Source: Thermococci archaeon (GTDB lineage Archaea > Hadarchaeota > B88-G9). Taken from it: a DNA stretch of 18,752 bases. The stretch spans positions 1 through 18,752 of the forward strand of contig QMUK01000015.1 in NCBI GenBank assembly GCA_003660555.1, given 5' to 3'. This document shows positions 6,084 to 13,306 of the stretch, in pieces. Each line of letters opens with the position of its first letter. The first letter of the stretch is position 1. The translations under genes and the position numbers were made by a program. Under the pieces are notes generated by a model. It was not told the origin of the DNA. It was given only the letters and a program-made list of their open reading frames with translations, and did no database searches.

Positions 6084-6377
6084 GCGGTGGGCGTGCCTGG
6101 AGATGGACTCCCCTCCCTGGGAAGAGTTGTCCCCATTGAGAGATCCGTCCTGCACCCCCGCAAGCACCGAACGTCCCGACTACGGCTGCTCCCTTCCGGG
6201 CCTGACCGGGTTCGCCGGGCAAAGGCCTCTAGGGCCACCGCCGGCCCTGCGGGACAGGAGTTCCTCCCCACAATGGGGGCTCATCCCAGTTCAGGGAGCC
6301 TCTCTCCAGGCTTCGGCCCCTCCGTTGGCGGGTTTGAGGTTACAGGGGACCGCCAGCCCCCCGGCCTAGCCCACCGC
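6084..6377 (-). ncRNA. ffs: Signal recognition particle (7S) RNA
   Basis: Archaeal SRP RNA of about 294 bases, the scaffold for SRP54 and SRP19 in co-translational targeting to the membrane. The 5' GCGGTGGGC (6369-6377) pairs with the 3' GCCCACCGC (6084-6092) as the terminal helix 1. The strongest signature is the helix 8 (domain IV) apical sequence GGTCAGGCCCGGAAGGGAGC (plus-strand 6188-6207), which binds SRP54. The whole region is extremely GC-rich and has no believable reading frame, although spurious ORFs cross it on both strands. Ends are set from helix 1 and may be off by a few bases. It is followed after 3 bases by tRNA-Ser, so the two are probably one transcript. Confidence 0.95.
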
Positions 6378-6397
6378 ATTCTCATCCTTTAACTGGA

Positions 6398-6412
6398 GAG
6401 TAATTAACACTT
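6398..6412 (-). promoter_or_regulatory. TATA-box promoter of SRP RNA-tRNA-Ser transcript
   Basis: On the minus strand AAGTGTTAATTACTC includes a TATA-like TTAATTA (6401-6407) centred about 27 bases upstream of the inferred SRP RNA 5' end (6377), the normal archaeal spacing. It lies in the gap after the thioredoxin-like gene's stop at 6455. Confidence 0.6.
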
Positions 6413-6454
6413 ACGCCTCACAATAGTGTTGGAGTTCCTGTCCTCCCAGCTCAG

Positions 6455-6832
6455 TCAAGTGATGGAGCGATTCTTCCTAGAGAAAAATTTCCTTATTGAG
6501 TCGAGTATTCCCTCTTCTTGAGAAAACTTCTCTTTCAGATCCAAAGGCATTTCCTCTTTCATTGCATCATATATGGCTAAGATTAACTGCCTCTCTGTTG
6601 GTACACCTCTTATTCCGACCTTCTCCTCTTTCCCATGTATCACTATGGTGGGTGTAGCTGTGATCCCAAATTTCCTAGCTCTCTTTAACCCCTTTGGAGT
6701 TCTCACATTTGTTTCCACTAACTTGGTCTTGAAATAGGGCTTGTATTTCTCCGATATCTCCTTAATTGCTTTGATGGCCACAGGACAGTGAGGACAGGTC
6801 GGACTCGTGAAGACCTCTAACTTGACTTCCAT
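6455..6832 (-). CDS. Thioredoxin/glutaredoxin-like disulfide oxidoreductase
   Basis: A 125-residue cytosolic thioredoxin-fold protein. The redox motif C13-P-H-C16 follows the first strand ([12 protein letters not shown] pattern), and the cis-proline loop is TATPT (P61). It has the short N-terminus and archaeal layout of small glutaredoxin-like thioredoxins. An extra charged C-terminal tail of about 40 residues (from MPLDLKEK to the end) goes beyond the usual ~85-residue core; its role is unknown. GGGAGGAG sits about 8 bases before the ATG at 6832. It diverges from the Alba gene across about 104 bp and is followed by the SRP RNA promoter. The partner reductase and substrate are not visible here. 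Confidence 0.88.
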   Translation of the reverse strand: MEVKLEVFTSPTCPHCPVAIKAIKEISEKYKPYFKTKLVETNVRTPKGLKRARKFGITATPTIVIHGKEEKVGIRGVPTERQLILAIYDAMKEEMPLDLKEKFSQEEGILDSIRKFFSRKNRSIT

Positions 6833-6876
6833 TTCCTCTCTCCTCCCAGACTATGGGCCTCAGCGGGAAATACCGA

Positions 6877-6890
6877 AAAGTATTTATTGG
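6877..6890 (+). promoter_or_regulatory. TATA-box promoter of alba
   Basis: AAAAGTATTTATTGG contains a BRE-like purine run followed by TATTTATTG (6881-6889). It lies about 50 bases before the Alba ATG, implying a start site near 6907-6912 and a short leader carrying the GGAGGGGG ribosome site (6925-6932). Confidence 0.65.
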
Positions 6891-6936
6891 TTTCTCCTTC
6901 CAACTCACCCGAACAAAAGACAAAGGAGGGGGAACA

Positions 6937-7212
6937 ATGGCACAAGAGGAAAACGTGGTCTATATAGGAGGCAAGCCGGTTATGAACTACGTGCTGGCAG
7001 TGATAACCCAATTCAACGAAGGGGGAGATAGAGTAGTCCTGAAAGCCAGAGGAAGGGCAATTTCAAGAGCTGTAGACGTGGCTGAGATAGTGCGAAATAG
7101 ATTTCTGCCGAACATCGAAGTCAAGGACATAAGGATAGGGACCGAGGAACTTCAGTCAGAGGACGGTAGAACGGTGAATACCTCCACTATAGAGATAGTT
7201 CTAGGGAAGTAA
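6937..7212 (+). CDS. albA: DNA/RNA-binding protein Alba
   Basis: A 91-residue Alba (Sac10b family) chromatin protein that coats DNA and also binds RNA as a dimer. Signatures: [12 protein letters not shown] at residues 11-22, [20 protein letters not shown] in the middle helix and [10 protein letters not shown] at the end. K13 matches the conserved lysine 17 of the Sulfolobus protein, while the neighbouring position equivalent to K16 (whose acetylation is described in Sulfolobus) is Gly12, so that mode of control is not available here. The ATG at 6937 is chosen for its strong GGAGGGGG site and its match to family length; an upstream ATG at 6853 would precede the TATA box. No second Alba gene is in the window. 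Confidence 0.96.
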   Translation: MAQEENVVYIGGKPVMNYVLAVITQFNEGGDRVVLKARGRAISRAVDVAEIVRNRFLPNIEVKDIRIGTEELQSEDGRTVNTSTIEIVLGK

Positions 7213-7296
7213 CATCAAAGTAGTAGTGGTGGTATTAGCCTGAAAGGGGCAGTGGGCCAGTGACTTCTCCCCTCATTTTTATTCGGAGGTGCCCTA
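7213..7296 (+). other. Alba-KH intergenic gap with possible terminator
   Basis: An 84-bp gap. CATTTTTATTCG (7274-7285) could be a T-rich terminator for alba or a TATA-like box for the next genes. GGAGGTG (7285-7291) is the ribosome site of the TTG-started KH gene, five bases away. I see no convincing RNA gene. Confidence 0.35.
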
Positions 7297-7803
7297 TTGA
7301 AGGCTCCCCTTTGCGAGATATGTGCCAAGACTGGAGTTTTGTGTCCTAGTTGTGAGAGTAAGCTGTCGAAAGGGGAGATCACAGAACTGGACGTCAAAGT
7401 TTCAAGGATCTTGTATGAGATGGCAAAGGAACACCCAATTATAGATAAAATAACTTTTCTCAGAGCATTCCAAGGGAAGAGGATAATAGTTCTAATGGTG
7501 GAGAAGGGAGACGTTGGACCCCTAGTAGGAAGAGGCGGTAGGATAGTGAGAGAACTCTCCAGGAAACTAAAGAAAGAGAAGGTGAGAATAGTAGGTAAGA
7601 GAGAGATGAAACAGATGATCCAAGACTTAATAATTCCTGCCAGACTTCTGGGGGTGAATGTCCTGTATTTGCCGGGTGGAAAGGAGAAATACAGAGTGAG
7701 AATACCCAAAGAAGATAGAAAGAAGATACCAGCCCAAAAGGAGGAGCTAGAGAAAATCATGCGTGAGATGTTCTCATCCGAATTCGAAATACGCTTCGAG
7801 TAG
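7297..7803 (+). CDS. Zinc-ribbon/KH-domain RNA-binding protein (NusA-like)
   Basis: A 168-residue protein starting at TTG, supported by GGAGGTG five bases upstream. The N-terminus holds a zinc site (C6-x-x-C9 and C16-x-x-C19; CEICAKTGVLCPSC). A helical segment leads into a KH fold whose GxxG loop is GRGG (VGPLVGRGGRIVREL, about 71-85), followed by a second strand-rich region (KVRIVGKREM, LGVNVLYLPGG). Such archaeal proteins are usually annotated as NusA-like or KH-domain RNA-binding proteins, and I recall them near aspS in other archaea. The exact RNA target is unknown. It lies 9 bp before aspS, so the two are likely co-transcribed. Confidence 0.78.
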   Translation: MKAPLCEICAKTGVLCPSCESKLSKGEITELDVKVSRILYEMAKEHPIIDKITFLRAFQGKRIIVLMVEKGDVGPLVGRGGRIVRELSRKLKKEKVRIVGKREMKQMIQDLIIPARLLGVNVLYLPGGKEKYRVRIPKEDRKKIPAQKEELEKIMREMFSSEFEIRFE

Positions 7804-7812
7804 GGGATTCAA

Positions 7813-9102
7813 ATGAGAACTCACTACTCCTCAGAGGTCTCTCCTGAGATGGATGGAGAAGAGGTAATCGTTTGCGGATGGGTCCACGATTTGAGGAACT
7901 TAGGTGGCCTGATCTTCCTAAAAATAAGGGATAGGGAAGGAGAAATACAAGTAACAGCCCCCAAGAGGAAAGTAGATCCAGAGACTTTTGAACTTATCAG
8001 TAAATTGAGCATAGAGGACGTGGTATCAGTAAGAGGAATAGTGAAAAGAGAGGATCAAGCTCCTAGAGGGTTGGAAATAATACCTCTAGAAGTGGAAGTG
8101 CTGAATGAGGTTCTGGGAAAACTCCCTCTGGATCCTAGGGGTAGAGTGAAGGCGGAACTAGATACTAGGCTAGATGCCAGAGTAGTCGACCTGAGGAAAA
8201 GGGAAAATCAGGCAATTTTCAAGCTTCGGTCAATAGTTCTGAGAAGAATTAGGGAATTCCTTTATTCTAAGGGATTCATAGAAGTGAATACTCCGAAGAT
8301 AATAGCAGCAGCTACTGAAGGTGGAACTGCGCTTTTTCCAGTCAAATATTTCGAAAGAAATGCCTTTCTATCTCAAAGCCCCCAACTTTACAAGCAAATG
8401 TTAATGGGTACTGGACTGGACAAGGTCTTCGAAATAGCTCAGTTTTTCAGAGCTGAAGAACACGATACTAGAAGACACGTAAACGAATTCACCAGTATAG
8501 ACATAGAAATGGCTTTCTCCAAAAAGGAGGACGTAATGCTCATCTTGGAGGAGTTACTGAGAGAGGTCCTATCAGAGGTTGTGAAGACCGAGGAATTAAA
8601 AGAATTGGGGATAGATGAAAAGGACTTAGATGTAGAGTTTCCTCTTCCTAGGATTCACTACGAAGAAGCCATCGAAATGTTAAGCGAAAAGGGAATAGAA
8701 GTGGAGTGGGGAGAGGACATTCCTACAAAGGGACTCAAGGAGCTCTGGAAGCTAGTTGGTACCAAAGCCTATTTCATAGTGGATTGGCCAATGAGTGCTA
8801 AGCCCTTCTACATAATGCCCAAGGGCGAGTTGTCTGAAAGCTTCGATCTGATGTTCTACGAAATAGAGCTCGCTTCTGGAGGACAGAGAAATCACCTTTA
8901 TGATTCCCTCGTAAAAGCCATAAGAAGTAAGGGGTTGGATCCAAATGACTTCTCTTTCTACCTAGATGCCTTCAAGTGGGGAATGCCTCCTCACTCCGGA
9001 TGGGGTCTTGGCCTTGATAGGCTAATGATGGCTTTAACAGGAGCAGACAACATAAGAGAGGTAATACTATTTCCCAGAGACAGAAACAGGGTGATTCCCT
9101 AA
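7813..9102 (+). CDS. aspS: Aspartyl-tRNA synthetase, archaeal type, probably non-discriminating
   Basis: A class II synthetase that charges tRNA-Asp, and tRNA-Asn too if non-discriminating. The 429-residue length is normal for the archaeal/eukaryotic-type enzyme, without the bacterial GAD insert. An OB-fold anticodon-binding domain (1-105) precedes the catalytic core: motif 2 around FRAEEHDTRRHVNEF, the QSPQLYKQ flipping-loop region and motif 3 GLGLDRLMMALTG, ending IREVILFPRDRNR. Residue 25 is His (GWVHDL) and residue 84 is Pro (EDQAPRG). By my recollection of the Thermococcus enzyme these correspond to Trp26 and Lys85 of a discriminating AspRS, whereas His/Pro marks non-discriminating ones. 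If so the organism needs an amidotransferase such as GatCAB for Asn-tRNA; none lies in this window. Confidence 0.96.
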   Translation: MRTHYSSEVSPEMDGEEVIVCGWVHDLRNLGGLIFLKIRDREGEIQVTAPKRKVDPETFELISKLSIEDVVSVRGIVKREDQAPRGLEIIPLEVEVLNEVLGKLPLDPRGRVKAELDTRLDARVVDLRKRENQAIFKLRSIVLRRIREFLYSKGFIEVNTPKIIAAATEGGTALFPVKYFERNAFLSQSPQLYKQMLMGTGLDKVFEIAQFFRAEEHDTRRHVNEFTSIDIEMAFSKKEDVMLILEELLREVLSEVVKTEELKELGIDEKDLDVEFPLPRIHYEEAIEMLSEKGIEVEWGEDIPTKGLKELWKLVGTKAYFIVDWPMSAKPFYIMPKGELSESFDLMFYEIELASGGQRNHLYDSLVKAIRSKGLDPNDFSFYLDAFKWGMPPHSGWGLGLDRLMMALTGADNIREVILFPRDRNRVIP

Positions 9103-9112
9103 CCAATATTGG

Positions 9113-10312
9113 TCAAGAATAGGAAAGGGCATCTGTCTTCATGAATTCCCTTATGACCACTGTAGCGTAGCTCCCCTTCTCCAAGAAGAAGTGAAAAACG
9201 ACTTCTCCATTTTCTTTTCCTGAAATCCCTATCCCCGGAGAAATGGATAATCTCCTAAGCTTTCCTGGAGCTCTGAGCTCCGGCATTCTCTCTACTCTGA
9301 AGTTCCTAGGAGAAATTTCATCCTCTTCGAGTACCTCCCTCTCTATTTTCCCTATCTCTCCACTGGAGAAATCTACTGCGAAACCTGGAACTAGGACTAA
9401 TGGTCTCCCGCTTTTATCAGTTCTCTCTCCGGGAACTGGTTCTAATAGATTTTCATGGATTTCCATCCTCCTACTTATTATTTTGTTGGTCAGATAGGAC
9501 TGGTATGAGTGAATGAACATTCTGGATAATCCTCTTGGTAGAGATCTTATTGCAGAGGCGTAATCTCTTGGATTTTTCTTTAGGGACTCCAAAATCGTTC
9601 TCTCGTATCTGAGACTGGTAGGGAAGAAATCCAAAGCCTCGGAATAGTTCCAGTCCTCTTCTAATATCTCTCTAGCTTTTTTCACCTTCTCGTCTTCTGC
9701 CTCAAAACGCATGGTAAGGAAAGTCTTAACTGCTCCTTCTAAATCTCCTTTCACTATCATCTTTCCGACTACGTGAGTAACAGGCCTTATGACGCCAAAT
9801 CTCTGCAGCCCAAAGTAATTGGGGATTCCTTTTGACTCTAATTCTGATCTTATTTCTAATGCTTTGTCTAAATCTCTAGTCTCCCTGATTACTATCCTGA
9901 AGTAGTTTCCTAGGAGGTCCCCCATGAGTATCCTATTTCTCCTTCTGCCTAGATACTTGAGTCTCAATCTTCCCTTCATTAGGGTCAGATCTCTTTTAGG
10001 GAAAGGAGATCTGATGCTTATGTACTGATAAGTCAATGCTCTTTTGTCTTTAAGGCCAGCTACACCAATCAATCTCGGAGATAATGAGAATCTCTCGGAT
10101 ATCTCTTCAATTGCTCTGAAAGTCTCTATGTTCTTCTTTATCAATAAGAATACCAAGTTTTTCCCTGTGTTTTCTATTAATCCCTCTGGTCTTTTTTCCA
10201 CGACTACAAAATCTTCTGGGTACTTTCTGGTTATTCCCCCAATTCCCTCTTCATTGGAAGAATAGTAAAACATCCCGACTGAGGCTTCCGTTTCGTCCTT
10301 ACTACGCATCAT
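9113..10312 (-). CDS. truD: tRNA pseudouridine(13) synthase TruD
   Basis: A TruD-family pseudouridine synthase of 399 residues, modifying U13 of tRNA (or, as Pus7, other RNAs). The catalytic aspartate is D89 in GLKDKRA. Other family marks are the DFVVVEK N-terminal motif, NYFGLQRFG, the SYQSYLTN segment and the TRUD insertion domain between about residues 150 and 310. The ATG at 10312 overlaps the pth2 stop codon (ATGA), so translation is probably coupled; a second ATG follows directly at 10309. It converges with aspS, with only 10 bp between the stops. Confidence 0.96.
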   Translation of the reverse strand: MMRSKDETEASVGMFYYSSNEEGIGGITRKYPEDFVVVEKRPEGLIENTGKNLVFLLIKKNIETFRAIEEISERFSLSPRLIGVAGLKDKRALTYQYISIRSPFPKRDLTLMKGRLRLKYLGRRRNRILMGDLLGNYFRIVIRETRDLDKALEIRSELESKGIPNYFGLQRFGVIRPVTHVVGKMIVKGDLEGAVKTFLTMRFEAEDEKVKKAREILEEDWNYSEALDFFPTSLRYERTILESLKKNPRDYASAIRSLPRGLSRMFIHSYQSYLTNKIISRRMEIHENLLEPVPGERTDKSGRPLVLVPGFAVDFSSGEIGKIEREVLEEDEISPRNFRVERMPELRAPGKLRRLSISPGIGISGKENGEVVFHFFLEKGSYATVVIREFMKTDALSYS

Positions 10313-10659
10313 AGTAGCTTTAACTCCCCCGTTATTTCGTCTATTTCCCTACATGGAGCAGGACCTATAGCCAAAACAGTGAGGGTTCCCTCCTCTATTT
10401 GAGTCAATCCCGCATCTCTAATCAATACTACTGGTAATTTCCTTCTGTTGGCCTTTTCATATAGTTTCAGTAACTCTTTCTCTCCGCTCACCTTCAAAAC
10501 TATTTTCTTCTGCCCTTCTCGAATCCATTTATTGATCCAATCTTCCTTCCCCATCTCTCTGGCCTTAAGGAAAGACGAAATAGACCCATGTGCTACTTGA
10601 GCTGCTATTTTTCCTTTGCCCATTCCTAGATCCGTTCTGACTACTATGACCTGTTTCAT
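10309..10659 (-). CDS. pth2: Peptidyl-tRNA hydrolase, Pth2 type
   Basis: Cleaves peptidyl-tRNA released prematurely from ribosomes, recycling tRNA. The 116-residue length and motifs fit archaeal Pth2: VVRTDLGMGKGKIAAQVAHGS at the N-terminus (catalytic Lys/His region), LPVVLIRDAGLTQIEEGTLTVLAIGPAP near the C-terminus. I see no Shine-Dalgarno before the ATG at 10659; the 33-bp gap after the surface-protein stop is pyrimidine-rich (CTTTTCTTCCCTCCC), which may terminate the upstream transcript and suggests a leaderless message. It overlaps truD by 4 bp (ATGA). Confidence 0.96.
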   Translation of the reverse strand: MKQVIVVRTDLGMGKGKIAAQVAHGSISSFLKAREMGKEDWINKWIREGQKKIVLKVSGEKELLKLYEKANRRKLPVVLIRDAGLTQIEEGTLTVLAIGPAPCREIDEITGELKLL

Positions 10660-10692
10660 ACGTAAGAAAAGTAGTGGGAGGGAAGAAAAGTT

Positions 10693-13119
10693 TTACTTCT
10701 TTCTCTGGGGAAGACCTCTCGGCCTAGTTCTGCTTGGAAGACCCCCCGGCCTTGGTCCTGTTCTGAGTGGGGGCGCCGGTGCTCTCCTAGTAACTGGAAT
10801 TCTAGGAGCTTCTTCTGGAGGTGGAGCTGGAGGTCTTTCCTCGGCTGCCTTAGGTCTTTTACCTCTACCCGCTATTAGTACCGCAACTATTAGGAGAACT
10901 ATTACTAGAACCATTGCTAGGGCTACAGGAGATATTGGCTTAGATACCTTGAGGGTTTGGCTCGCAGCAGAAGTAGCCGTCCTAGTTTCTCCCATCTCGT
11001 CAGAGTACTCTATGACTATTGAATCCCCTGGAATCGTGATTTCTCCAGATTCATTTGCTATTAGGTAGAACTTAGGCATTTTCTTTTGCCCAGGAGTTAT
11101 TCTTCCAAGAGTTACCGTTGTTGGTTGCCCTTCCTTTGGTTCCAACTCCATCGGTGGTGTGAAAGTAACCCTGACGTTGTCTGCGGTTCCGTCTCCAGTG
11201 TTCGTGATGGTAATGGATACCTCTACCTCCTCTCCGACCTTAGCTTCCGGAGGGTTCACTGAGTGAGTTACCTCTAGGGCTGGGGTGCCTACAACAGTGA
11301 CCGTAGCTCCCGAAGATGACTCTTCGTATAATCTTCCCTCTTCATCGTAGTAGGTCACCTTCGCTGGAGGTATTGTAATAGTTCCAGTCTTAGTAACCTT
11401 GAAATCGTAAGTGTGAGTAGTGCTTGCTTGAGGAAGTAGCTCAGGCACAGTCTTATCTTCAGGAGTCCCTAATGCTCCAACAGGTAGACTTCCAGATATC
11501 ACTAAGTTCTTCGCAGGAGCGTCCCCTGAATTCTGTACGTTAACGGTGACTCTAACTGTCTCGCCCTTCTTAACCTTCGTTGGTTCCACACTCATGCTTA
11601 CGGTGAGCCTAGGCTTGGTCTCCTTTACCTCTATGGTTATAGGTTGGGTTGGGTCTGAGGTGTATTTGTTCCCAGCTTCGTCCTCGTAATCTGCCTGAAC
11701 AGATGGCAGAGTTATCGTTCCAGGTTGATTTGCCTTCAGCACATAGCTTATTGTCTTCTGTTGATTTGAAGATATCGTAGTAGGTCCCAAACTCACACTT
11801 CCAGAAATTAGGGAAAGACCAGATGGCACAGTATCTCTGACTTTGACGTTCTTAGCTGTTCCATCTCCTATGTTCCTAACTGTTACGGTGACTCTAATTT
11901 GTTCTCCTTTCTTCACCTGGGTCTTGTCTACTTCCTTGGTGACTTGGATCTCAGGGAGTTTCTCTGGTTCTGCTGCTCCCTTCTCAGCTTTGAAACCCAT
12001 GGGACCTTCTATCATTAGGGTAGCTTGATTAGTAGTTACGCTCTGCAAAGAGACTCTGACCTTGTTGTCGTAAGAGGTCAAGTACTGGACTCCACCGAAT
12101 CCATAGGATGGATAGAGTTGCATTGACTTCGTACTACTGAATGGAGATATTTGAGTTATCCTGACCCAAGCACTTCCTACTGCTAGGCTCATTAGTTCTA
12201 CCTCGTACTTCTCTCCCATTGTCCCAGTCACTGTGACCTTCTCTCCCTGTTTCAGGGTGAATGTCCCCAAGGTCACTAGGTATCCGTAGCCTCCCCCCAT
12301 TCCTCCGAAACTCTTCTTCACATCTCCCTCTAGGTAAGGAGCTATGCTTACCCTCACTCTGGCCCACTTCTGGCCGTTATCTTCCCCTATTCCTCCGGGA
12401 AAGTCCATGGCTATTCTAAGGGCATCTCTAGTATCCCCAACAGAGATCTGGGTCTCTGGTCTTGCAGAGCTCAACTCCACAGTCCCAGAGTCCTCCTCAG
12501 AATTCGTTACTTCCCATCTTAAGGTCACTCTGTTGTTAGCTAAATCCACACTCACTACTTTTATGGTGACTTCCTCTATGCTCCCTTGATCCAATTCGTC
12601 TCTTAAGGATTGGCCTTCGGGTATCTTCTCGTCACTCAAATCCCTCAGGGTGACTCTTTCAATGTATAAGTTTATGTTAGCAGTTTGTTGGAACGTGTTT
12701 ATGGACTTGACCTCTATCCTGAAGTTTATGTCCTCATCCCTGTCTTCCAAGCTCTCGTCATCGTCTTCTCTAATCATCACTCGATCTAGCTCTCCTCCAT
12801 AATATCCTGGATATGTAGTTCCAGCAGAACCATAACCCGCGCCGTATCCAGTACCAGTATAACTTCCGTATCCTCCATATCCTCCGTAATAATACCCTCC
12901 ATAATATGTCCTCAGGACAAAGGTTGCTTCTCTGAATTGTATGCTCTCCAAGTTTATCTCATAATCATTTCCCACTACTAGGGATTCGCCCTGTCTAAGG
13001 GTACCATCCCATATCTTGACGTATCTATCTGGGACTGCAGCTTTACCGCCAGTAGAAACTAGAAGGGTACTGCCAATTGCTATGAACAACAGGAGGATTG
13101 TCATACCCCTCCTAATCAT
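10693..13119 (-). CDS. Large single-pass surface protein with three CARDB/DUF11-like domains
   Basis: An 808-residue envelope protein. Order: signal peptide (1-28), beta-rich N-terminal region interrupted by a Gly/Tyr-rich stretch (71-109), acidic DDDESLEDRDED patch, more beta-rich sequence with a repeated QGE-x-x-x-V-x-x-x-YE(I/V)-x-L motif near 43-57 and about 300, then three tandem Ig-like CARDB/DUF11-type domains (about 395-500, 505-610, 615-725), each opening with a K(V)KKGExxRVTVxVxNxGD pattern. A transmembrane helix follows (729-750), then a 58-residue cytoplasmic-side tail rich in Pro and Arg. Only one N-x-S/T sequon (NES) was found by eye. It could be an S-layer-associated or adhesion protein; the exact role is unknown. 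GGGGG lies 7 bases before the ATG, and a TATA box and leader hairpin precede it. Confidence 0.88.
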   Translation of the reverse strand: MIRRGMTILLLFIAIGSTLLVSTGGKAAVPDRYVKIWDGTLRQGESLVVGNDYEINLESIQFREATFVLRTYYGGYYYGGYGGYGSYTGTGYGAGYGSAGTTYPGYYGGELDRVMIREDDDESLEDRDEDINFRIEVKSINTFQQTANINLYIERVTLRDLSDEKIPEGQSLRDELDQGSIEEVTIKVVSVDLANNRVTLRWEVTNSEEDSGTVELSSARPETQISVGDTRDALRIAMDFPGGIGEDNGQKWARVRVSIAPYLEGDVKKSFGGMGGGYGYLVTLGTFTLKQGEKVTVTGTMGEKYEVELMSLAVGSAWVRITQISPFSSTKSMQLYPSYGFGGVQYLTSYDNKVRVSLQSVTTNQATLMIEGPMGFKAEKGAAEPEKLPEIQVTKEVDKTQVKKGEQIRVTVTVRNIGDGTAKNVKVRDTVPSGLSLISGSVSLGPTTISSNQQKTISYVLKANQPGTITLPSVQADYEDEAGNKYTSDPTQPITIEVKETKPRLTVSMSVEPTKVKKGETVRVTVNVQNSGDAPAKNLVISGSLPVGALGTPEDKTVPELLPQASTTHTYDFKVTKTGTITIPPAKVTYYDEEGRLYEESSSGATVTVVGTPALEVTHSVNPPEAKVGEEVEVSITITNTGDGTADNVRVTFTPPMELEPKEGQPTTVTLGRITPGQKKMPKFYLIANESGEITIPGDSIVIEYSDEMGETRTATSAASQTLKVSKPISPVALAMVLVIVLLIVAVLIAGRGKRPKAAEERPPAPPPEEAPRIPVTRRAPAPPLRTGPRPGGLPSRTRPRGLPQRKK

Positions 13120-13135
13120 GTTATCGCCCCCGCTC

Positions 13136-13159
13136 GGGATACCCCCTCCCCGGTATCCC
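13136..13159 (-). promoter_or_regulatory. Perfect 8-bp stem-loop in leader of surface-protein gene
   Basis: GGGATACC (13136-13143) and GGTATCCC (13152-13159) are perfect inverted arms around an 8-base loop. Given the TATA box at 13186-13197, the surface-protein mRNA would start at or just before the hairpin, about 40 bases from the ATG. It may stabilise the mRNA 5' end, or the DNA palindrome may be an operator. Confidence 0.6.
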
Positions 13160-13185
13160 TTTGGCAGGTATCACTTTAGCCTAAT

Positions 13186-13198
13186 GGTATTTAAACCT
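13186..13198 (-). promoter_or_regulatory. TATA-box promoter of surface-protein gene
   Basis: On the minus strand AGGTTTAAATACC holds a strong archaeal TATA box (TTTAAATA) 67-79 bases before the ATG at 13119. Transcription would begin near 13160-13166. Confidence 0.7.
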
Positions 13199-13249
13199 AT
13201 GTGTCCTTACTACGGAAGTAATCTAACCTTAGTTATAGAGTATCCGCTT

Positions 13250-13261
13250 GATATTTAAAAT
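13250..13261 (+). promoter_or_regulatory. TATA-box promoter of kinase-transferase operon
   Basis: GATATTTAAAAT (13250-13261) is a good TATA box on the plus strand, about 50 bases before the ATG at 13307, implying a leader of roughly 25 bases that contains AGGGGG (13292-13297). Confidence 0.65.
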
Positions 13262-13292
13262 GAAATAAGATGTGATAGGGCGTCTGCTAGTA

Positions 13293-13304
13293 GGGGGTTT
13301 CCCC
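13293..13304 (+). promoter_or_regulatory. Ribosome site folded into a small GC hairpin
   Basis: GGGGGTTTCCCC lies two bases before the ATG at 13307. The G-run is the only Shine-Dalgarno candidate, yet it can pair with the C-run (4 bp, 3-base loop), which would hide it. This may lower or tune translation. Confidence 0.4.
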
Positions 13305-13306
13305 AT

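Noticed and set aside
5630-6271. Minus-strand ORF of 213 codons
   Set aside because: It crosses SRP RNA, tRNA-Ser and kptA antisense; composition is typical of structural RNA read as protein.
6012-6392. Plus-strand ORFs over the SRP RNA
   Set aside because: They are antisense to the 7S RNA and have no ribosome site or family similarity.
7213-7296. Possible C/D-box RNA between alba and the KH gene
   Set aside because: I could not find a proper C box (RTGATGA) with a matching D box (CTGA) on either strand; only a T-rich stretch remains.
7215-7760. Minus-strand hydrophobic ORF of 181 codons
   Set aside because: Antisense to the KH-domain gene, which has zinc and GxxG motifs and a perfect ribosome site.
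10616-11068. Plus-strand Gly/Ala-rich ORF of 150 codons
   Set aside because: Antisense to the Pro/Arg tail, membrane helix and last Ig-like domain of the surface protein; the low-complexity composition mirrors that tail.
12790-12905. Repeats resembling a short tandem array
   Set aside because: The repetition is the Gly/Tyr-coding stretch of the surface protein in frame, without constant spacers; it is not a CRISPR.
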